A DNA stretch of 50,469 nucleotides, taken from positions 1-50,469 of IMG/VR virus record IMGVR_UViG_3300035670_006770; one strand, written 5' to 3'. Both the position numbers and the translations under genes were made by a program. Source of the DNA: a virus. Positions 37,127 to 44,429 of the stretch are shown here, in pieces. Numbering within the stretch: position 1 is the first letter of the stretch; the number at the start of each line of letters is the position of its first letter. The notes beneath the pieces were generated by a model. It had not been told where the DNA came from. It did not search any database and was given only the letters and a program-made list of their open reading frames with translations.

Positions 37127-37877
37127 TGATATGTTCTCTTAAAAAAGTATTTAAGTTTGTGATAATTTTTATGCCGAGTGTATCGGCTTTTTTACGTTTT
37201 GTACTACTTTTATCTTCTTCGTCAACTAAATAATCCGTAGTTTTTGTTACAGTTTCGCTGATACGAAATCCGTGTTCTGTTAGTTGCTTGTAGGCTTCGG
37301 CTTTGGTTTTATAAGAAGATAGTTTACCTGTAACGCATACTATAGGTCCGGCAGTATTTGCCACAGGTGTTTCACTGCGAAAAGAGAATGGTAAAAACTC
37401 TCTAATTTCTTTGAAATCCAGTTCTAGCCAGCCCAAGAGATTTTGAGTTACTTTATCTCCTAGTCCAGCCTGTTTACAAGTCTCTAGGTTAATTTCGTCT
37501 ATATGACTAACTACACTGCTAATCTTAGTACTAGCAGTATTACCTACTAGTGGGATACTAAAACTTGCTAGTACTTGATTTAGAGGAGCACTACGACTTT
37601 TTTCAATTTCTGCTAAGAGCTTTTCTGCTACTTTTATACTGCCTAGTAGGTCGCTGATTTCATCAAGCTCTAAGTAGTATAATTCAGTAATATCTGCTAG
37701 CCCTAGTTTTTCAATAGTCTTTGCGCCCATACCCTTGATGTTCATAGTTTTGCAAAAGTGTTCTACACGTTTGCTTAATTGAGCATCACAAGCCTGGTTG
37801 CGACAAAACAACTGATCGTTAACCAGTTCTAGTTTATAGTTGCAACATGGACAATGTGTGGGTATTTCAATCTTCAT
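37119..37877 (-). CDS. ligB: NAD+-dependent DNA ligase, C-terminal subunit (Zn finger, HhH, BRCT)
   Basis: 252 residues. It begins exactly where bacterial LigA continues after its OB fold: zinc finger CPCCNYKL...FCRNQACDAQ, then the helix-hairpin-helix region (NIKGMGAKTIEKLG, FSIPLVGNTAS), then a BRCT domain (CVTGKLSSYKTKAEAYKQL and DYLVDEEDKSSTKRKKA). It lacks the adenylation domain, which is encoded separately at 38720-39676. A split NAD+ ligase is known from phage T5. It has its own sigma70 promoter at 37902-37930. Confidence 0.9.
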   Translation of the reverse strand: MKIEIPTHCPCCNYKLELVNDQLFCRNQACDAQLSKRVEHFCKTMNIKGMGAKTIEKLGLADITELYYLELDEISDLLGSIKVAEKLLAEIEKSRSAPLNQVLASFSIPLVGNTASTKISSVVSHIDEINLETCKQAGLGDKVTQNLLGWLELDFKEIREFLPFSFRSETPVANTAGPIVCVTGKLSSYKTKAEAYKQLTEHGFRISETVTKTTDYLVDEEDKSSTKRKKADTLGIKIITNLNTFLREHIND

Positions 37878-37901
37878 GTGTATTAATTAACCTAAGATAT
37901 T

Positions 37902-37930
37902 ATTATACAGTATTAACCAGTGTATTACAA
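37902..37930 (-). promoter_or_regulatory. Sigma70-type promoter for the C-terminal ligase gene
   Basis: Minus strand: TTGTAA (37930-37925), 17 bases, TATAAT (37907-37902), 25 bases before the start codon at 37877. It lets the second ligase gene be expressed without read-through from the first. Confidence 0.75.
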
Positions 37931-37962
37931 GCTAAAATTTTTGTTGCCTTGGCAGCAGAAAT

Positions 37963-38646
37963 TTAGGCATTATAGCGTTTCCACCCTTTGTGCATATTCT
38001 TTCTTCCTTTTAAAAGCTCTGTTACTTTAGGCTGTAGTAAACCATGTTCTTTAGAAAAATTTGATATATGAACTACCTCATGAATCTCACCTGTAGGTGA
38101 AATTAATTTTGGATATTGAGTTCCTCTATAATACCGAATGGATTTAATATGTTTTAATTTGTCATATAACAACGGTTCTACTTCTTTTAACCAACCATGA
38201 CTTTCTAACGCTGCTATATGTCGGATAGTATAAATAGATACTCCAGTTATATTTTCAATATCTCTCTTATTAAGCGTGGGATTTTCTTGTACTAATAATC
38301 TAAGAACAGAAATATATTGCTCATTTGAGTATTTTGATGTACCTACTTTTTCCCCAAAAAGAACTGGATTGCCTGCTTCACTTAAAGTATTGAAACCATT
38401 GTTAACAGAATCAAAGATTTCAATAGCTTCTTTTTCAGCATCGTTAAGCTCTTTGTAAGAACATTCTAAAATAATCATTAGCGTTGGCATGCCAAAATTA
38501 TTATATCCGTTCTGGAGCTTAGGGGCTGCTGCTTGTCTACTAAAAGCACTTTTATGTTTTATAAATCTATCTTCTATATTAAGTGATTGACCTATATAAA
38601 CCTTATCTGTATTTTCGAACTTTAATAAATAAATCCCGCAAGTCAT
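37963..38646 (-). CDS. GIY-YIG homing endonuclease inserted between the ligase genes
   Basis: 227 residues. The catalytic start is MTCGIYLLKF with GIY at 4-6 and YIG at 17-19, followed by Arg27 and the EAIEIFDSVNNGFNTL block. The C-terminal third holds a NUMOD-like DNA-binding unit (LISPTGEIHEV and LLKGRKNMHKGWK). It is paralogous to 43707-44396. It is free-standing: no group I intron features were seen. It has its own promoter and lies between the two halves of the ligase. Few CTAG sites and high AT content suggest an origin outside this phage. Confidence 0.88.
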   Translation of the reverse strand: MTCGIYLLKFENTDKVYIGQSLNIEDRFIKHKSAFSRQAAAPKLQNGYNNFGMPTLMIILECSYKELNDAEKEAIEIFDSVNNGFNTLSEAGNPVLFGEKVGTSKYSNEQYISVLRLLVQENPTLNKRDIENITGVSIYTIRHIAALESHGWLKEVEPLLYDKLKHIKSIRYYRGTQYPKLISPTGEIHEVVHISNFSKEHGLLQPKVTELLKGRKNMHKGWKRYNA

Positions 38647-38679
38647 AAAATTATACCTTAAAATTTATACTATATATTT

Positions 38680-38708
38680 ATTATAGCATAATAGGTATAA
38701 TTTGTCCA
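38680..38708 (-). promoter_or_regulatory. Sigma70-type promoter for the GIY-YIG gene
   Basis: Minus strand: TGGACA (38708-38703), 17-base spacer, TATAAT (38685-38680), 34 bases upstream of the endonuclease ATG. Confidence 0.65.
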
Positions 38709-38719
38709 ACTAAAATTTT

Positions 38720-39676
38720 TTATGCATCTACTTTATGTAGTATACAGGGTATTACTTCCCCGCTTCTTACAACTGCCACTGTATCGCCAATCTGTAAGTC
38801 TAGTGCTTCTATAAACCCAGGATTGTTGAGTGTGGCTCGGCTTACTAGTGCATCGCCAATTTTAACAGGCTCTAGAATAGCTGTTGGTGTTACTTTGCCA
38901 GTTTTGCCTACATTCCATTCTACGCCTAGTAATTTAGTTTCTACATGCTGAGCACGTTCTTTGCGAGCATATGCACCGCGTGGATGTTTGCTAGTATAGC
39001 CCATTTGTTCAAACTGATGATTATTATTCAGCCTAACAACAATACCATCACTGGGATAAATCTTAGCAAGGTCTGGTTCTAGTACAGTGTTAAAGCCCAA
39101 TTGCTTAAGCACACGCATATCACCAGACCAAGTTGGATCTAGGTTTGGTGTTATCTGATAGGCAAAAAATTCGATTGCTCTGGTTTTGAACTCGTCTAGG
39201 TCTTTAAGATTTAAGCTGCCTGCTGCATAATTACGGCTATTTTCTACATGCAGTGGAGCCACAATCTCACCAGTAATTTGCACAGTTACATTACCAAGAT
39301 TAATTCTTAGTGGCACTAGACCACCATGCTCGTACATTTTATCTGTAATAACTTGACCCTCAACGCCATCACCGCGAGTAAGTGCCTGCACTAGTACACC
39401 ATCTACATATAACAAGCTAATAGCTGCACCGTCTAGTTTGATGCTGGTGGTAACGTCTAGACCTGCTAGCGGATCTTGTTTACCTTCATCTTCATAAAAC
39501 TTTTGTAGGCTATACATGCGGTGTACATGCTTGTCTTTTTTGCCGTGAGCAATAGCACCAACTTTATTATAACCGCAACCCTCTGCTAGTGTGTCGAACA
39601 CGTAATCTGGAATAGTGGGCGTACCGGCATAGTAGGCCTCACTTGCTTTGTCTAATAGTTTATGTAATTTATTCAT
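38720..39676 (-). CDS. ligA: NAD+-dependent DNA ligase, N-terminal subunit (adenylation and OB fold)
   Basis: 318 residues. A short NAD-binding Ia-like start (YYAGTPTIPDYVFDTL) is followed by the adenylated lysine motif SIKLDG (Lys80), ALTRGDG, TGEIVAPLHVENS, PSDGIVVRLN, and an OB fold (GKVTPTAILEPVKIG, SRATLNNP, GDTVAVVRSGEVIP). It stops after the OB fold; zinc finger, HhH and BRCT are in the gene at 37119. The two proteins must associate to seal nicks. The promoter -10 box is only 7 bases before the ATG, so the mRNA is probably leaderless. Confidence 0.92.
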   Translation of the reverse strand: MNKLHKLLDKASEAYYAGTPTIPDYVFDTLAEGCGYNKVGAIAHGKKDKHVHRMYSLQKFYEDEGKQDPLAGLDVTTSIKLDGAAISLLYVDGVLVQALTRGDGVEGQVITDKMYEHGGLVPLRINLGNVTVQITGEIVAPLHVENSRNYAAGSLNLKDLDEFKTRAIEFFAYQITPNLDPTWSGDMRVLKQLGFNTVLEPDLAKIYPSDGIVVRLNNNHQFEQMGYTSKHPRGAYARKERAQHVETKLLGVEWNVGKTGKVTPTAILEPVKIGDALVSRATLNNPGFIEALDLQIGDTVAVVRSGEVIPCILHKVDA

Positions 39677-39683
39677 AAATAAT

Positions 39684-39712
39684 ATTATAGCAGTTTAGGG
39701 TCTGTATTTCAA
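39684..39712 (-). promoter_or_regulatory. Sigma70-type promoter producing a leaderless ligase mRNA
   Basis: Minus strand: TTGAAA (39712-39707), 17 bases, TATAAT (39689-39684). Seven bases separate it from the ATG at 39676, the usual distance to the transcription start itself. It is a near-consensus promoter. Confidence 0.8.
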
Positions 39713-39713
39713 G

Positions 39714-39995
39714 TTACTTTTTTGTAATCTGATCGTGAAAGAACTTAATTACTTCTTCACCTTCAGCCTTAGCACAAATGTCTAATAATCCGTAGAGCAG
39801 GCTATGTATATTCTCTATACTAGCAGGTATACTAATACCTTCTCTAGATGCTTGCCAGTCGCCTTCATAGGTAAGAAAATACTTACGTAGTTGTATGTAG
39901 GTAACTTCTCTAAAGTCATTAACCACCAGTCTAACCTGAAAACCTTTTTCGATATTTTCTTCGATTAGGCGTTCGTAGAGTATATTGCTGTCCAC
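39714..39995 (-). CDS. PC4-like ssDNA-binding/transcription cofactor (putative)
   Basis: 93 residues, GTG start overlapping the previous TAG. The order VRLVVNDFREVTYIQLRKYF then EGDWQASREGISIP then a helix (IHSLLYGLLDICA) matches the beta-sheet plus helix plan of PC4/YdbC proteins, in which an R-x-Y/F strand and a K/R-x-G-I-S-L/I strand bind single-stranded nucleic acid. The assignment is by eye. It would join the ssDNA-handling proteins of this arm. Confidence 0.55.
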   Translation of the reverse strand: MDSNILYERLIEENIEKGFQVRLVVNDFREVTYIQLRKYFLTYEGDWQASREGISIPASIENIHSLLYGLLDICAKAEGEEVIKFFHDQITKK

Positions 39996-40618
39996 TATAC
40001 CTGCACTCCAAGTTCACGAATCTGTTGTAGGCTGGCTAGTTCATAGTGTGGCTGCCAGCAGTATTGACGCCATTTATCATCCATTAACCACATGTGGTAA
40101 ATATACCCATGTTTAGGGTCGAGCTTTTCACTATATATTTTAGCCAGTGAACAATATCTAGCACTCCATACTACCTCACCAACTTCAAACTTGTCACGAG
40201 TAGCACCATCAGGAATTAGCTGTGGATTAAAGTAGTTTTGGCCTGGTATGCGTAGTGGAACACTATATTCGTCTAGTACTTGTTTAATAATGGTTACACC
40301 ACGATAGGTACTTTTAGTAATAGCATCAATAGTGTTACCAGTAAGATATTCTTGAATAATAAATATCTTCTCATCTTTAGTAACAGCTTTGCCACGCAAC
40401 TTAGCCCGTTGCTCAGCAGTTCTACGTTGACGTTCCTTAAACTGCTCAATTATTGTACCAAGTCTAGCAGTATTGTATGCCATGCCAAGCATTTGACAAG
40501 CATCTTTTTTAGTAATAGGCTTCTTACCTTCTTCTGGCTCTAGCAATCTAATGACGCGACTAAGATTGCTGTCTGTCATACGCTCTTCTTCAAGCTCAGT
40601 CTTACGTTTTCTAGCCAT
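39995..40618 (-). CDS. Putative DNA-binding (HTH) protein
   Basis: 207 residues behind a GGAG site. It has a basic N-terminus (MARKRKTELEEER) and two likely helix-turn-helix regions (KPITKKDACQMLGMAYNTARL; EKIFIIQEYLTGNTIDAITK). A C-terminal aromatic domain (WSARYCSLAKIYSEKL, HGYIYHMWLMDDKWRQYCW) follows. It looks like a phage regulator or site-specific DNA-binding protein. No named family was recognised. Confidence 0.6.
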   Translation of the reverse strand: MARKRKTELEEERMTDSNLSRVIRLLEPEEGKKPITKKDACQMLGMAYNTARLGTIIEQFKERQRRTAEQRAKLRGKAVTKDEKIFIIQEYLTGNTIDAITKSTYRGVTIIKQVLDEYSVPLRIPGQNYFNPQLIPDGATRDKFEVGEVVWSARYCSLAKIYSEKLDPKHGYIYHMWLMDDKWRQYCWQPHYELASLQQIRELGVQV

Positions 40619-40634
40619 TAAATTCTCCAGAAGT

Positions 40635-40655
40635 AAAAGGCGGCACTAGGCCGCC
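40635..40655 (-). terminator. Rho-independent terminator
   Basis: GGCGGC stem (40639-40644 with 40650-40655) followed on the minus strand by TTTTAC, five bases past the stop of the 40660 gene. Confidence 0.75.
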
Positions 40656-40659
40656 ACAA

Positions 40660-41034
40660 TTATGCTGCTTTTAAGACGCTGGCGAAGTAAACTGCTGCTT
40701 TGCCAGTAAGTTTGCCGAGAATGTCCTCGTCGATTGGGCCACCCTTAGCTTCAATAGCTGCTTTGAGTGCAGCGATCGAATCTTCTTTTGACACGCGTTT
40801 ACTGCCTTCACCTGACGCAGTTTTAGTTGTCTTAGCTGAACCGGCACTGGAGTCTTTCTTAACATAAACTCCAGCTTGTACAAGCACCATGCGTACGCCG
40901 TTCGGTGACATTTCAATTTCTTCTGCAATGTCTTTGATGATTTCAGTTGAACTTTCAGGTGTTGGGCCTGCTTGTTCATACATTTCAATAACTTTAGCTT
41001 TGAGTTCGTCTGTCCACTGTGATTGAGTTGCCAT
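40660..41034 (-). CDS. Small HTH-domain DNA-binding protein
   Basis: 124 residues behind AGGA. The N-terminal part (QWTDELKAKVIEMYEQAG, EIIKDIAEEIEMSPNGVRMVL) is a helix-turn-helix like those of transposase/SANT type; the middle is Ser/Lys/Thr-rich and flexible; the end is helical (KGGPIDEDILGKLTGKAAVYF). A dedicated terminator suggests strong separate expression, as for the larger repeat-HTH protein at 36377, which it resembles in composition. Regulation or DNA compaction is plausible. Confidence 0.65.
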   Translation of the reverse strand: MATQSQWTDELKAKVIEMYEQAGPTPESSTEIIKDIAEEIEMSPNGVRMVLVQAGVYVKKDSSAGSAKTTKTASGEGSKRVSKEDSIAALKAAIEAKGGPIDEDILGKLTGKAAVYFASVLKAA

Positions 41035-41048
41035 AATAAGTTTTTCCT

Positions 41049-41297
41049 TTAGTGTAAGTTTGGATTTTGTTTGGGGTTAAGTGTTTCTATTAAATCGCGT
41101 TCTAGTAGTTTGTGATACATTGCTTCGTTACTAGCAACTAACATATAAAGTATGCTGCTAGGCACTAAACTATCAGGCAACTCATCGAGTGTTTTGTCGT
41201 TTTCTACGCATAGTTGTTCTAGTTTCGTGCGAAGTTGTATACCTTGATTTACAGTTTCGTGTATATGGATACTATCCCATATTCTAAATTTAGACAT
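41049..41297 (-). CDS. Hypothetical protein
   Basis: 82 residues (MSKFRIWDSIHIHETVNQ), all-helical by appearance, overlapping the upstream gene by 8 bases. No domain was recognised. It is part of a short operon driven by the promoter at 41593-41621. Confidence 0.55.
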   Translation of the reverse strand: MSKFRIWDSIHIHETVNQGIQLRTKLEQLCVENDKTLDELPDSLVPSSILYMLVASNEAMYHKLLERDLIETLNPKQNPNLH

Positions 41298-41562
41298 ATT
41301 CTACTTGAACATTAGTCATACCTTCAGGCTTGAAGCGCCGGTAGTTATGCTTAAGATCAAACTCCTGTAATAGTTGCATAGTTTCCTCATGTTGACGACG
41401 ACGCAGCGCACCCATAGTTTCAGCAAATTTAGCAAATTCACCGGCTTCAAGATTGGTAACGTCCCAGCCCTCAATAAAGTTGCTTGGAGTTACTAGCTCG
41501 ATAACTGCGCGTTTACTAACATCACCAGCTTGTTTAGTGTAAGTAAATTCAAGTAGTTTCAT
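41290..41562 (-). CDS. Hypothetical protein
   Basis: 90 residues with an AAAGG site. The start MKLLEFTYTKQAGDVSKRAV is a beta hairpin-like segment and the middle is helical (FAKFAETMGALRRRQHEET). The pattern recalls small WYL-adjacent or phage-regulatory proteins, but no family can be named with confidence. It is first in the short operon from the promoter at 41593. Confidence 0.55.
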   Translation of the reverse strand: MKLLEFTYTKQAGDVSKRAVIELVTPSNFIEGWDVTNLEAGEFAKFAETMGALRRRQHEETMQLLQEFDLKHNYRRFKPEGMTNVQVEYV

Positions 41563-41592
41563 GGTTGGCCTTTTGTTATCAACAGAAATAAT

Positions 41593-41621
41593 ATTATACA
41601 GTGTTGTAGAAACATTTTCAA
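41593..41621 (-). promoter_or_regulatory. Sigma70-type promoter
   Basis: Minus strand: TTGAAA (41621-41616), 17 bases, TATAAT (41598-41593), followed by ATTATTT as at the ligase promoter. It lies 31 bases upstream of the 41562 start codon. Confidence 0.8.
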
Positions 41622-41631
41622 CAAAGAAATT

Positions 41632-41892
41632 TTAATCTTCTTTAAAGATTTCCTTTTGTAGTGCTTGACGAAATAATTGTGCTTTAGTTTCGCTAAAAAG
41701 CGGCATAAACAGCATAGGAGCAATAATTGTGGAAATAACAAGATAAACTATGCTGCTGATTATAGGGCTATCAGTAAACGTATTACTAATGCCAATGGCT
41801 CTAGCTGCTCTAACAATTGGTAGATAGTAGAACAACCATACACAGATAGCAGTTGATAGTGCAAATATTGTATATCCCACTAACCAATCCAT
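41632..41892 (-). CDS. Small two-span membrane protein
   Basis: 86 residues. Hydrophobic segments lie at about 4-27 (LVGYTIFALSTAICVWLFYY) and 46-66 (ISSIVYLVISTIIAPMLFMP), followed by a charged helix. It overlaps the gene upstream by 13 bases. Early-region location suggests a host-takeover or exclusion membrane protein; no family was recognised. Confidence 0.55.
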   Translation of the reverse strand: MDWLVGYTIFALSTAICVWLFYYLPIVRAARAIGISNTFTDSPIISSIVYLVISTIIAPMLFMPLFSETKAQLFRQALQKEIFKED

Positions 41893-42290
41893 ACAGATCT
41901 GCCTTGATTGTCGTGTGCTCGTGCACCAATGCTAAAGTCTACTCGACTTGTTTGGTTTACACGGCTAGGGCCACGACCACCACGGCTATAACTCATCAAT
42001 GCTTCTTGTTGAATCTTTTGATTGCTATTGAACATATCACGATTAACATACCCTGCAAACTCTTTGAAAAGCATGGCAACCTTAATCTTGCCTGGCGTCC
42101 ACTGCGGGTCTTTAGGTGTTGCGCGACGATACTTAATAGCACCTAGTGCACGCTGAGCACTAGTATCACCAGGATGTTTCTTTAGGTGACGATTAAGTTT
42201 TCGTTTACGATTAGTTTCCCAAGTTTTATTACTTTTATATCTAGTGTAATAGTTTTGGTCACTTTTACTACTAGTTTTGCCTTTGGCCAT
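41880..42290 (-). CDS. Basic protein of unknown function
   Basis: 136 residues with many Lys, Arg and Asn (MAKGKTSSKSDQNYYTRYK, TNRKRKLNRHLKKHPGD). It has an ordered-looking middle (PQWTPGKIKVAMLFKEFAGY) and a Gly/Arg-rich end. Likely a nucleic-acid binder by charge. Its start abuts the previous stop codon. Confidence 0.55.
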   Translation of the reverse strand: MAKGKTSSKSDQNYYTRYKSNKTWETNRKRKLNRHLKKHPGDTSAQRALGAIKYRRATPKDPQWTPGKIKVAMLFKEFAGYVNRDMFNSNQKIQQEALMSYSRGGRGPSRVNQTSRVDFSIGARAHDNQGRSVWIG

Positions 42291-42500
42291 TTATACCTCA
42301 ATACAATTAATTAGTGATTCCTCAGTATCCCACAGCCAGTCTTGTAAGTCAGCAGCACTGTCAATGCCGTCTGGAACGTGATCGTAGTCTAAAAAGTTTA
42401 GCATTGCGTCTAGTGGATCTGTACCAAACACTATTTCTAGATCAATGCCAGCATCCTGAGGATGTTGAAAAGCTACAACATATTGTTTATCTTGTTTCAT
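42291..42500 (-). CDS. Small acidic hypothetical protein
   Basis: 69 residues from the ATG at 42500, which has an AAAGGAAAGG site; an upstream in-frame extension to 42551 would cross the promoter and is rejected. It is acidic (DAGIDLEIVFGTDPLDAML, DLQDWLWDTEES). No family was recognised. First gene after the promoter at 42528. Confidence 0.6.
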   Translation of the reverse strand: MKQDKQYVVAFQHPQDAGIDLEIVFGTDPLDAMLNFLDYDHVPDGIDSAADLQDWLWDTEESLINCIEV

Positions 42501-42527
42501 AATCCTTTCCTTTAATACAGAATAAAT

Positions 42528-42556
42528 ATTATAGCAAAACACGGCACACAAGTCAA
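42528..42556 (-). promoter_or_regulatory. Sigma70-type promoter
   Basis: Minus strand: TTGACT (42556-42551), 17 bases, TATAAT (42533-42528), 28 bases upstream of the 42500 start codon. It lies just downstream of the terminator that ends the tRNA/rubrerythrin unit. Confidence 0.8.
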
Positions 42557-42572
42557 TATAATTTTTTTATGA

Positions 42573-42597
42573 CAAAAAACCCAGCCTAAGCTGGGTT
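42573..42597 (-). terminator. Rho-independent terminator after the CAU tRNA
   Basis: 7-bp stem (42579-42585 with 42590-42596) with a 4-base loop, followed on the minus strand by TTTTTT. It ends transcripts carrying rubrerythrin, rubredoxin and the tRNA. Confidence 0.9.
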
Positions 42598-42605
42598 GTG
42601 GTGTT

Positions 42606-42684
<79 letters not shown>

Positions 42685-42834
42685 TTATGTGTACTGTGTT
42701 TCAAACCAACTTTTTTCTACACTACAAGCTGGACACAGGTAATCTTCTGGTAATTCTGCAAACGGTACAGTACGATCTGGATCGTTTTCATAAACATAAT
42801 CACAAACAGGGCATACGTGAATCTCATTACTCAT
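42685..42834 (-). CDS. Rubredoxin
   Basis: 49 residues, read directly on the minus strand. The two iron-binding pairs are CPVC (Cys8, Cys11) and CPAC (Cys34, Cys37), with the rubredoxin core CDYVYENDPD, PFAELPEDYLCP and a final KSWFE. It is the size of a free rubredoxin or of the C-terminal domain of rubrerythrin. It starts inside the stop codon of the rubrerythrin gene (TAATG), so translation is coupled. It most likely passes electrons to rubrerythrin for peroxide reduction. Its TAA directly touches the tRNA 5' end. Confidence 0.88.
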   Translation of the reverse strand: MSNEIHVCPVCDYVYENDPDRTVPFAELPEDYLCPACSVEKSWFETQYT

Positions 42835-43286
42835 TATGCCACCTTTGCTAATACTTGTTTATATTGATTGGCGTGCTTTTCTTCTACTTGTTTAAGTGCA
42901 GCAAACACTTTTTCAGCTTTAGCCAATCGTTGCTTAAATTCTTCAGCATGTTGGCTGCTTTCTAGGATTTGATTTCTAAACTCATTAAGCGCAATAGTAT
43001 CTTGTTCAGCTTTGGCAATAGCTGCAAACTGCGGATACATTTCTGTGTACTCGTAAGTTTCACCAGCAATAGCCATTTCCAGGCAAGTTACCGGATCTAG
43101 ATCGCCGTATATTAGTTTAAGATGGCCCCAAGCATGTAGTATTTCTTGATCTGCTGTATGTTCAAAATGTTTGGCGACATCTTCCATGCCTGCGTCACGA
43201 CATACTTTAGCAAAGTACCGGTACTTGATATGTGCCATGCTTTCACCTGCTAGTGCACTTTCCAAGTTTTTAAGTGTTACACTCAT
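42834..43286 (-). CDS. Rubrerythrin (diiron peroxidase) without rubredoxin domain
   Basis: 150 residues from the ATG at 43286 with an AAGGAT site; an extension to 43337 is only translated tRNA. Four-helix-bundle iron ligands are visible: Glu15 (LAGES), Glu48 and His51 (DQEILHAW), Glu76 and Glu79 (GETYEYTEMYPQF), and His113 with Glu109 nearby, one residue off the usual spacing. The family reduces hydrogen peroxide in the cytoplasm of anaerobic and microaerobic bacteria. The rubredoxin electron carrier is the next gene, with a one-base overlap. Confidence 0.88.
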   Translation of the reverse strand: MSVTLKNLESALAGESMAHIKYRYFAKVCRDAGMEDVAKHFEHTADQEILHAWGHLKLIYGDLDPVTCLEMAIAGETYEYTEMYPQFAAIAKAEQDTIALNEFRNQILESSQHAEEFKQRLAKAEKVFAALKQVEEKHANQYKQVLAKVA

Positions 43287-43307
43287 TATTATTATCCTTG
43301 TGTGATG

Positions 43308-43382
43308 TGGAGCGGGCGACAGGATTTGAACCTGCAACGAACAGCTTGGAAGGCTGACACTCTACCGTTGAGTTACGCCCGC
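43308..43382 (-). tRNA. tRNA-Gly (UCC)
   Basis: 75 bases including CCA. GCGGGCG acceptor stem, D arm with AACTCAACGGTAGAGTG, anticodon stem-loop CAGCC-TTCCAAG-CTG with UCC, and T arm GGTTCAAATCC. It reads GGA and GGG, useful for the glycine-rich tail proteins and the phage's A-ending codons. Confidence 0.93.
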
Positions 43383-43522
43383 ACTCGAATATATTCTACC
43401 TTAACAAAATTGTACTTGTCTATTGACCAACGTAGCAACAGTTTAGGGTCGGTTAACTTGATGTACTCTAGCTTATCAGTCTGCCCAGTTTTCGTCTTCG
43501 GTGCTTTTGCTGTCATCGTCAT
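43373..43522 (-). CDS. Possible small protein overlapping its neighbours
   Basis: 49 codons from ATG 43522 to TAA 43373. The translation (TDKLEYIKLTDPKLLLRWS, KYNFVKVEYIRVRA) looks like real protein, but the start lies inside the 43476 gene, the end enters the tRNA-Gly by 10 bases, and no good ribosome-binding site is seen. It fills an otherwise empty 93-base gap. Confidence 0.35.
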   Translation of the reverse strand: MTMTAKAPKTKTGQTDKLEYIKLTDPKLLLRWSIDKYNFVKVEYIRVRA

Positions 43523-43685
43523 CTTCTACAAAATCACTCATTACTACAAGACTAACGCCTGTATGACTGGCAAGCTCTTCAACTAGAGCTGCAATTTTAT
43601 GTAAGAGATCAACGTGATCGTAGTGATCGTCTCCATCACACTCAAAACTAACACTTAATCCTGCATGTTTAAACTCTAGTTCCAT
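43476..43685 (-). CDS. Small acidic hypothetical protein
   Basis: 69 residues with an AAAGGAC site. It begins MELEFKHAGLSVSFECDGDD, has a helix (LLHKIAALVEELASHTGVS) and ends in a strongly acidic tail (DFVEDDDDSKSTEDENW). No family was recognised; the acidic character suggests binding to a basic protein or DNA mimicry. Confidence 0.55.
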   Translation of the reverse strand: MELEFKHAGLSVSFECDGDDHYDHVDLLHKIAALVEELASHTGVSLVVMSDFVEDDDDSKSTEDENWAD

Positions 43686-43706
43686 ATTCGTCCTTTGGTT
43701 GTGTTG

Positions 43707-44396
43707 TTATGCTAATTTCCATTTATTAGCAGATTTTCGTTTTCCAGTTAATAGCTGATGCAAAGAGCTATTATTAACGTTGTGGTCTCTACAAAATTTT
43801 TGTAAATTTTCTATCGTATATACTTCTCCCTGTGGAGATATAACTCTAGGATATTTAATGCCCTGTCTTTTGGCATCCCATAAACCTAACCTAGATATAT
43901 TTAGCATTTTATCGTATTCTTCTGGATATATCTCTCTTATCCAGGTGTGATTACGTCCTTTATTAAATGATTTTATAATTGCTATAGGAATATTTAATTC
44001 CTTAGATATATCTGTTAAGAGTTTATTGGGATTATTAACTAAGTAATGTAGTAGCTTTATAATATCTTCATTTGAAACTAACGATCTAAAATGGTCTTGG
44101 CCGCGCCCATTATTTACTACTTTGTCCGTTATATTTAATCCATTTTTATATGAATTATATTTTTTAATATAGAATATTTCTTTTTCTGTTAGTTCTGATA
44201 CTGTACATATCTCTATAATATCTAATAATGGATATGAATTTGTAATACTATAAGCTTCTAATAGCATATAATTGCTTTTGCCATGTTTTAATTCAGACTT
44301 ATGACAAACGTATCTTTGTTCAATATTAGAAGATTGGCCAATATAAGGCCAATCTTCTAGAGTATTAAAACGTAAACGATAAATTCCTATAGTCAT
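43707..44396 (-). CDS. GIY-YIG homing endonuclease next to the tmRNA gene
   Basis: 229 residues. GIY at 4-6 and YIG at 18-20 with Arg28, then the family block (EIFYIKKYNSYKNGLNIT) and a NUMOD-like C-terminal DNA-binding unit (VISPQGEVYTIENLQKF, LLTGKRKSANKWK). It is clearly paralogous to the endonuclease at 37963. It has its own promoter (44430-44458), is very AT-rich and almost lacks CTAG. It follows the tmRNA coding piece by about 100 bases, so its homing site may be in or near that gene. Confidence 0.88.
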   Translation of the reverse strand: MTIGIYRLRFNTLEDWPYIGQSSNIEQRYVCHKSELKHGKSNYMLLEAYSITNSYPLLDIIEICTVSELTEKEIFYIKKYNSYKNGLNITDKVVNNGRGQDHFRSLVSNEDIIKLLHYLVNNPNKLLTDISKELNIPIAIIKSFNKGRNHTWIREIYPEEYDKMLNISRLGLWDAKRQGIKYPRVISPQGEVYTIENLQKFCRDHNVNNSSLHQLLTGKRKSANKWKLA

Positions 44397-44429
44397 AATA
44401 AATATCTTTAAAAAATTTAAATATAATTA

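Noticed and set aside
37963-38646. Group I intron around the ligase endonuclease
   Set aside because: The flanking ligase halves are complete domains with their own starts, stops and promoters; no intron core sequences were seen.
42501-42551. Extension of the 42291-42500 gene
   Set aside because: It would read through a clear promoter and ribosome-binding site.
43287-43337. N-terminal extension of rubrerythrin
   Set aside because: It is the translation of the tRNA-Gly 3' end; the ATG at 43286 has a proper ribosome-binding site.
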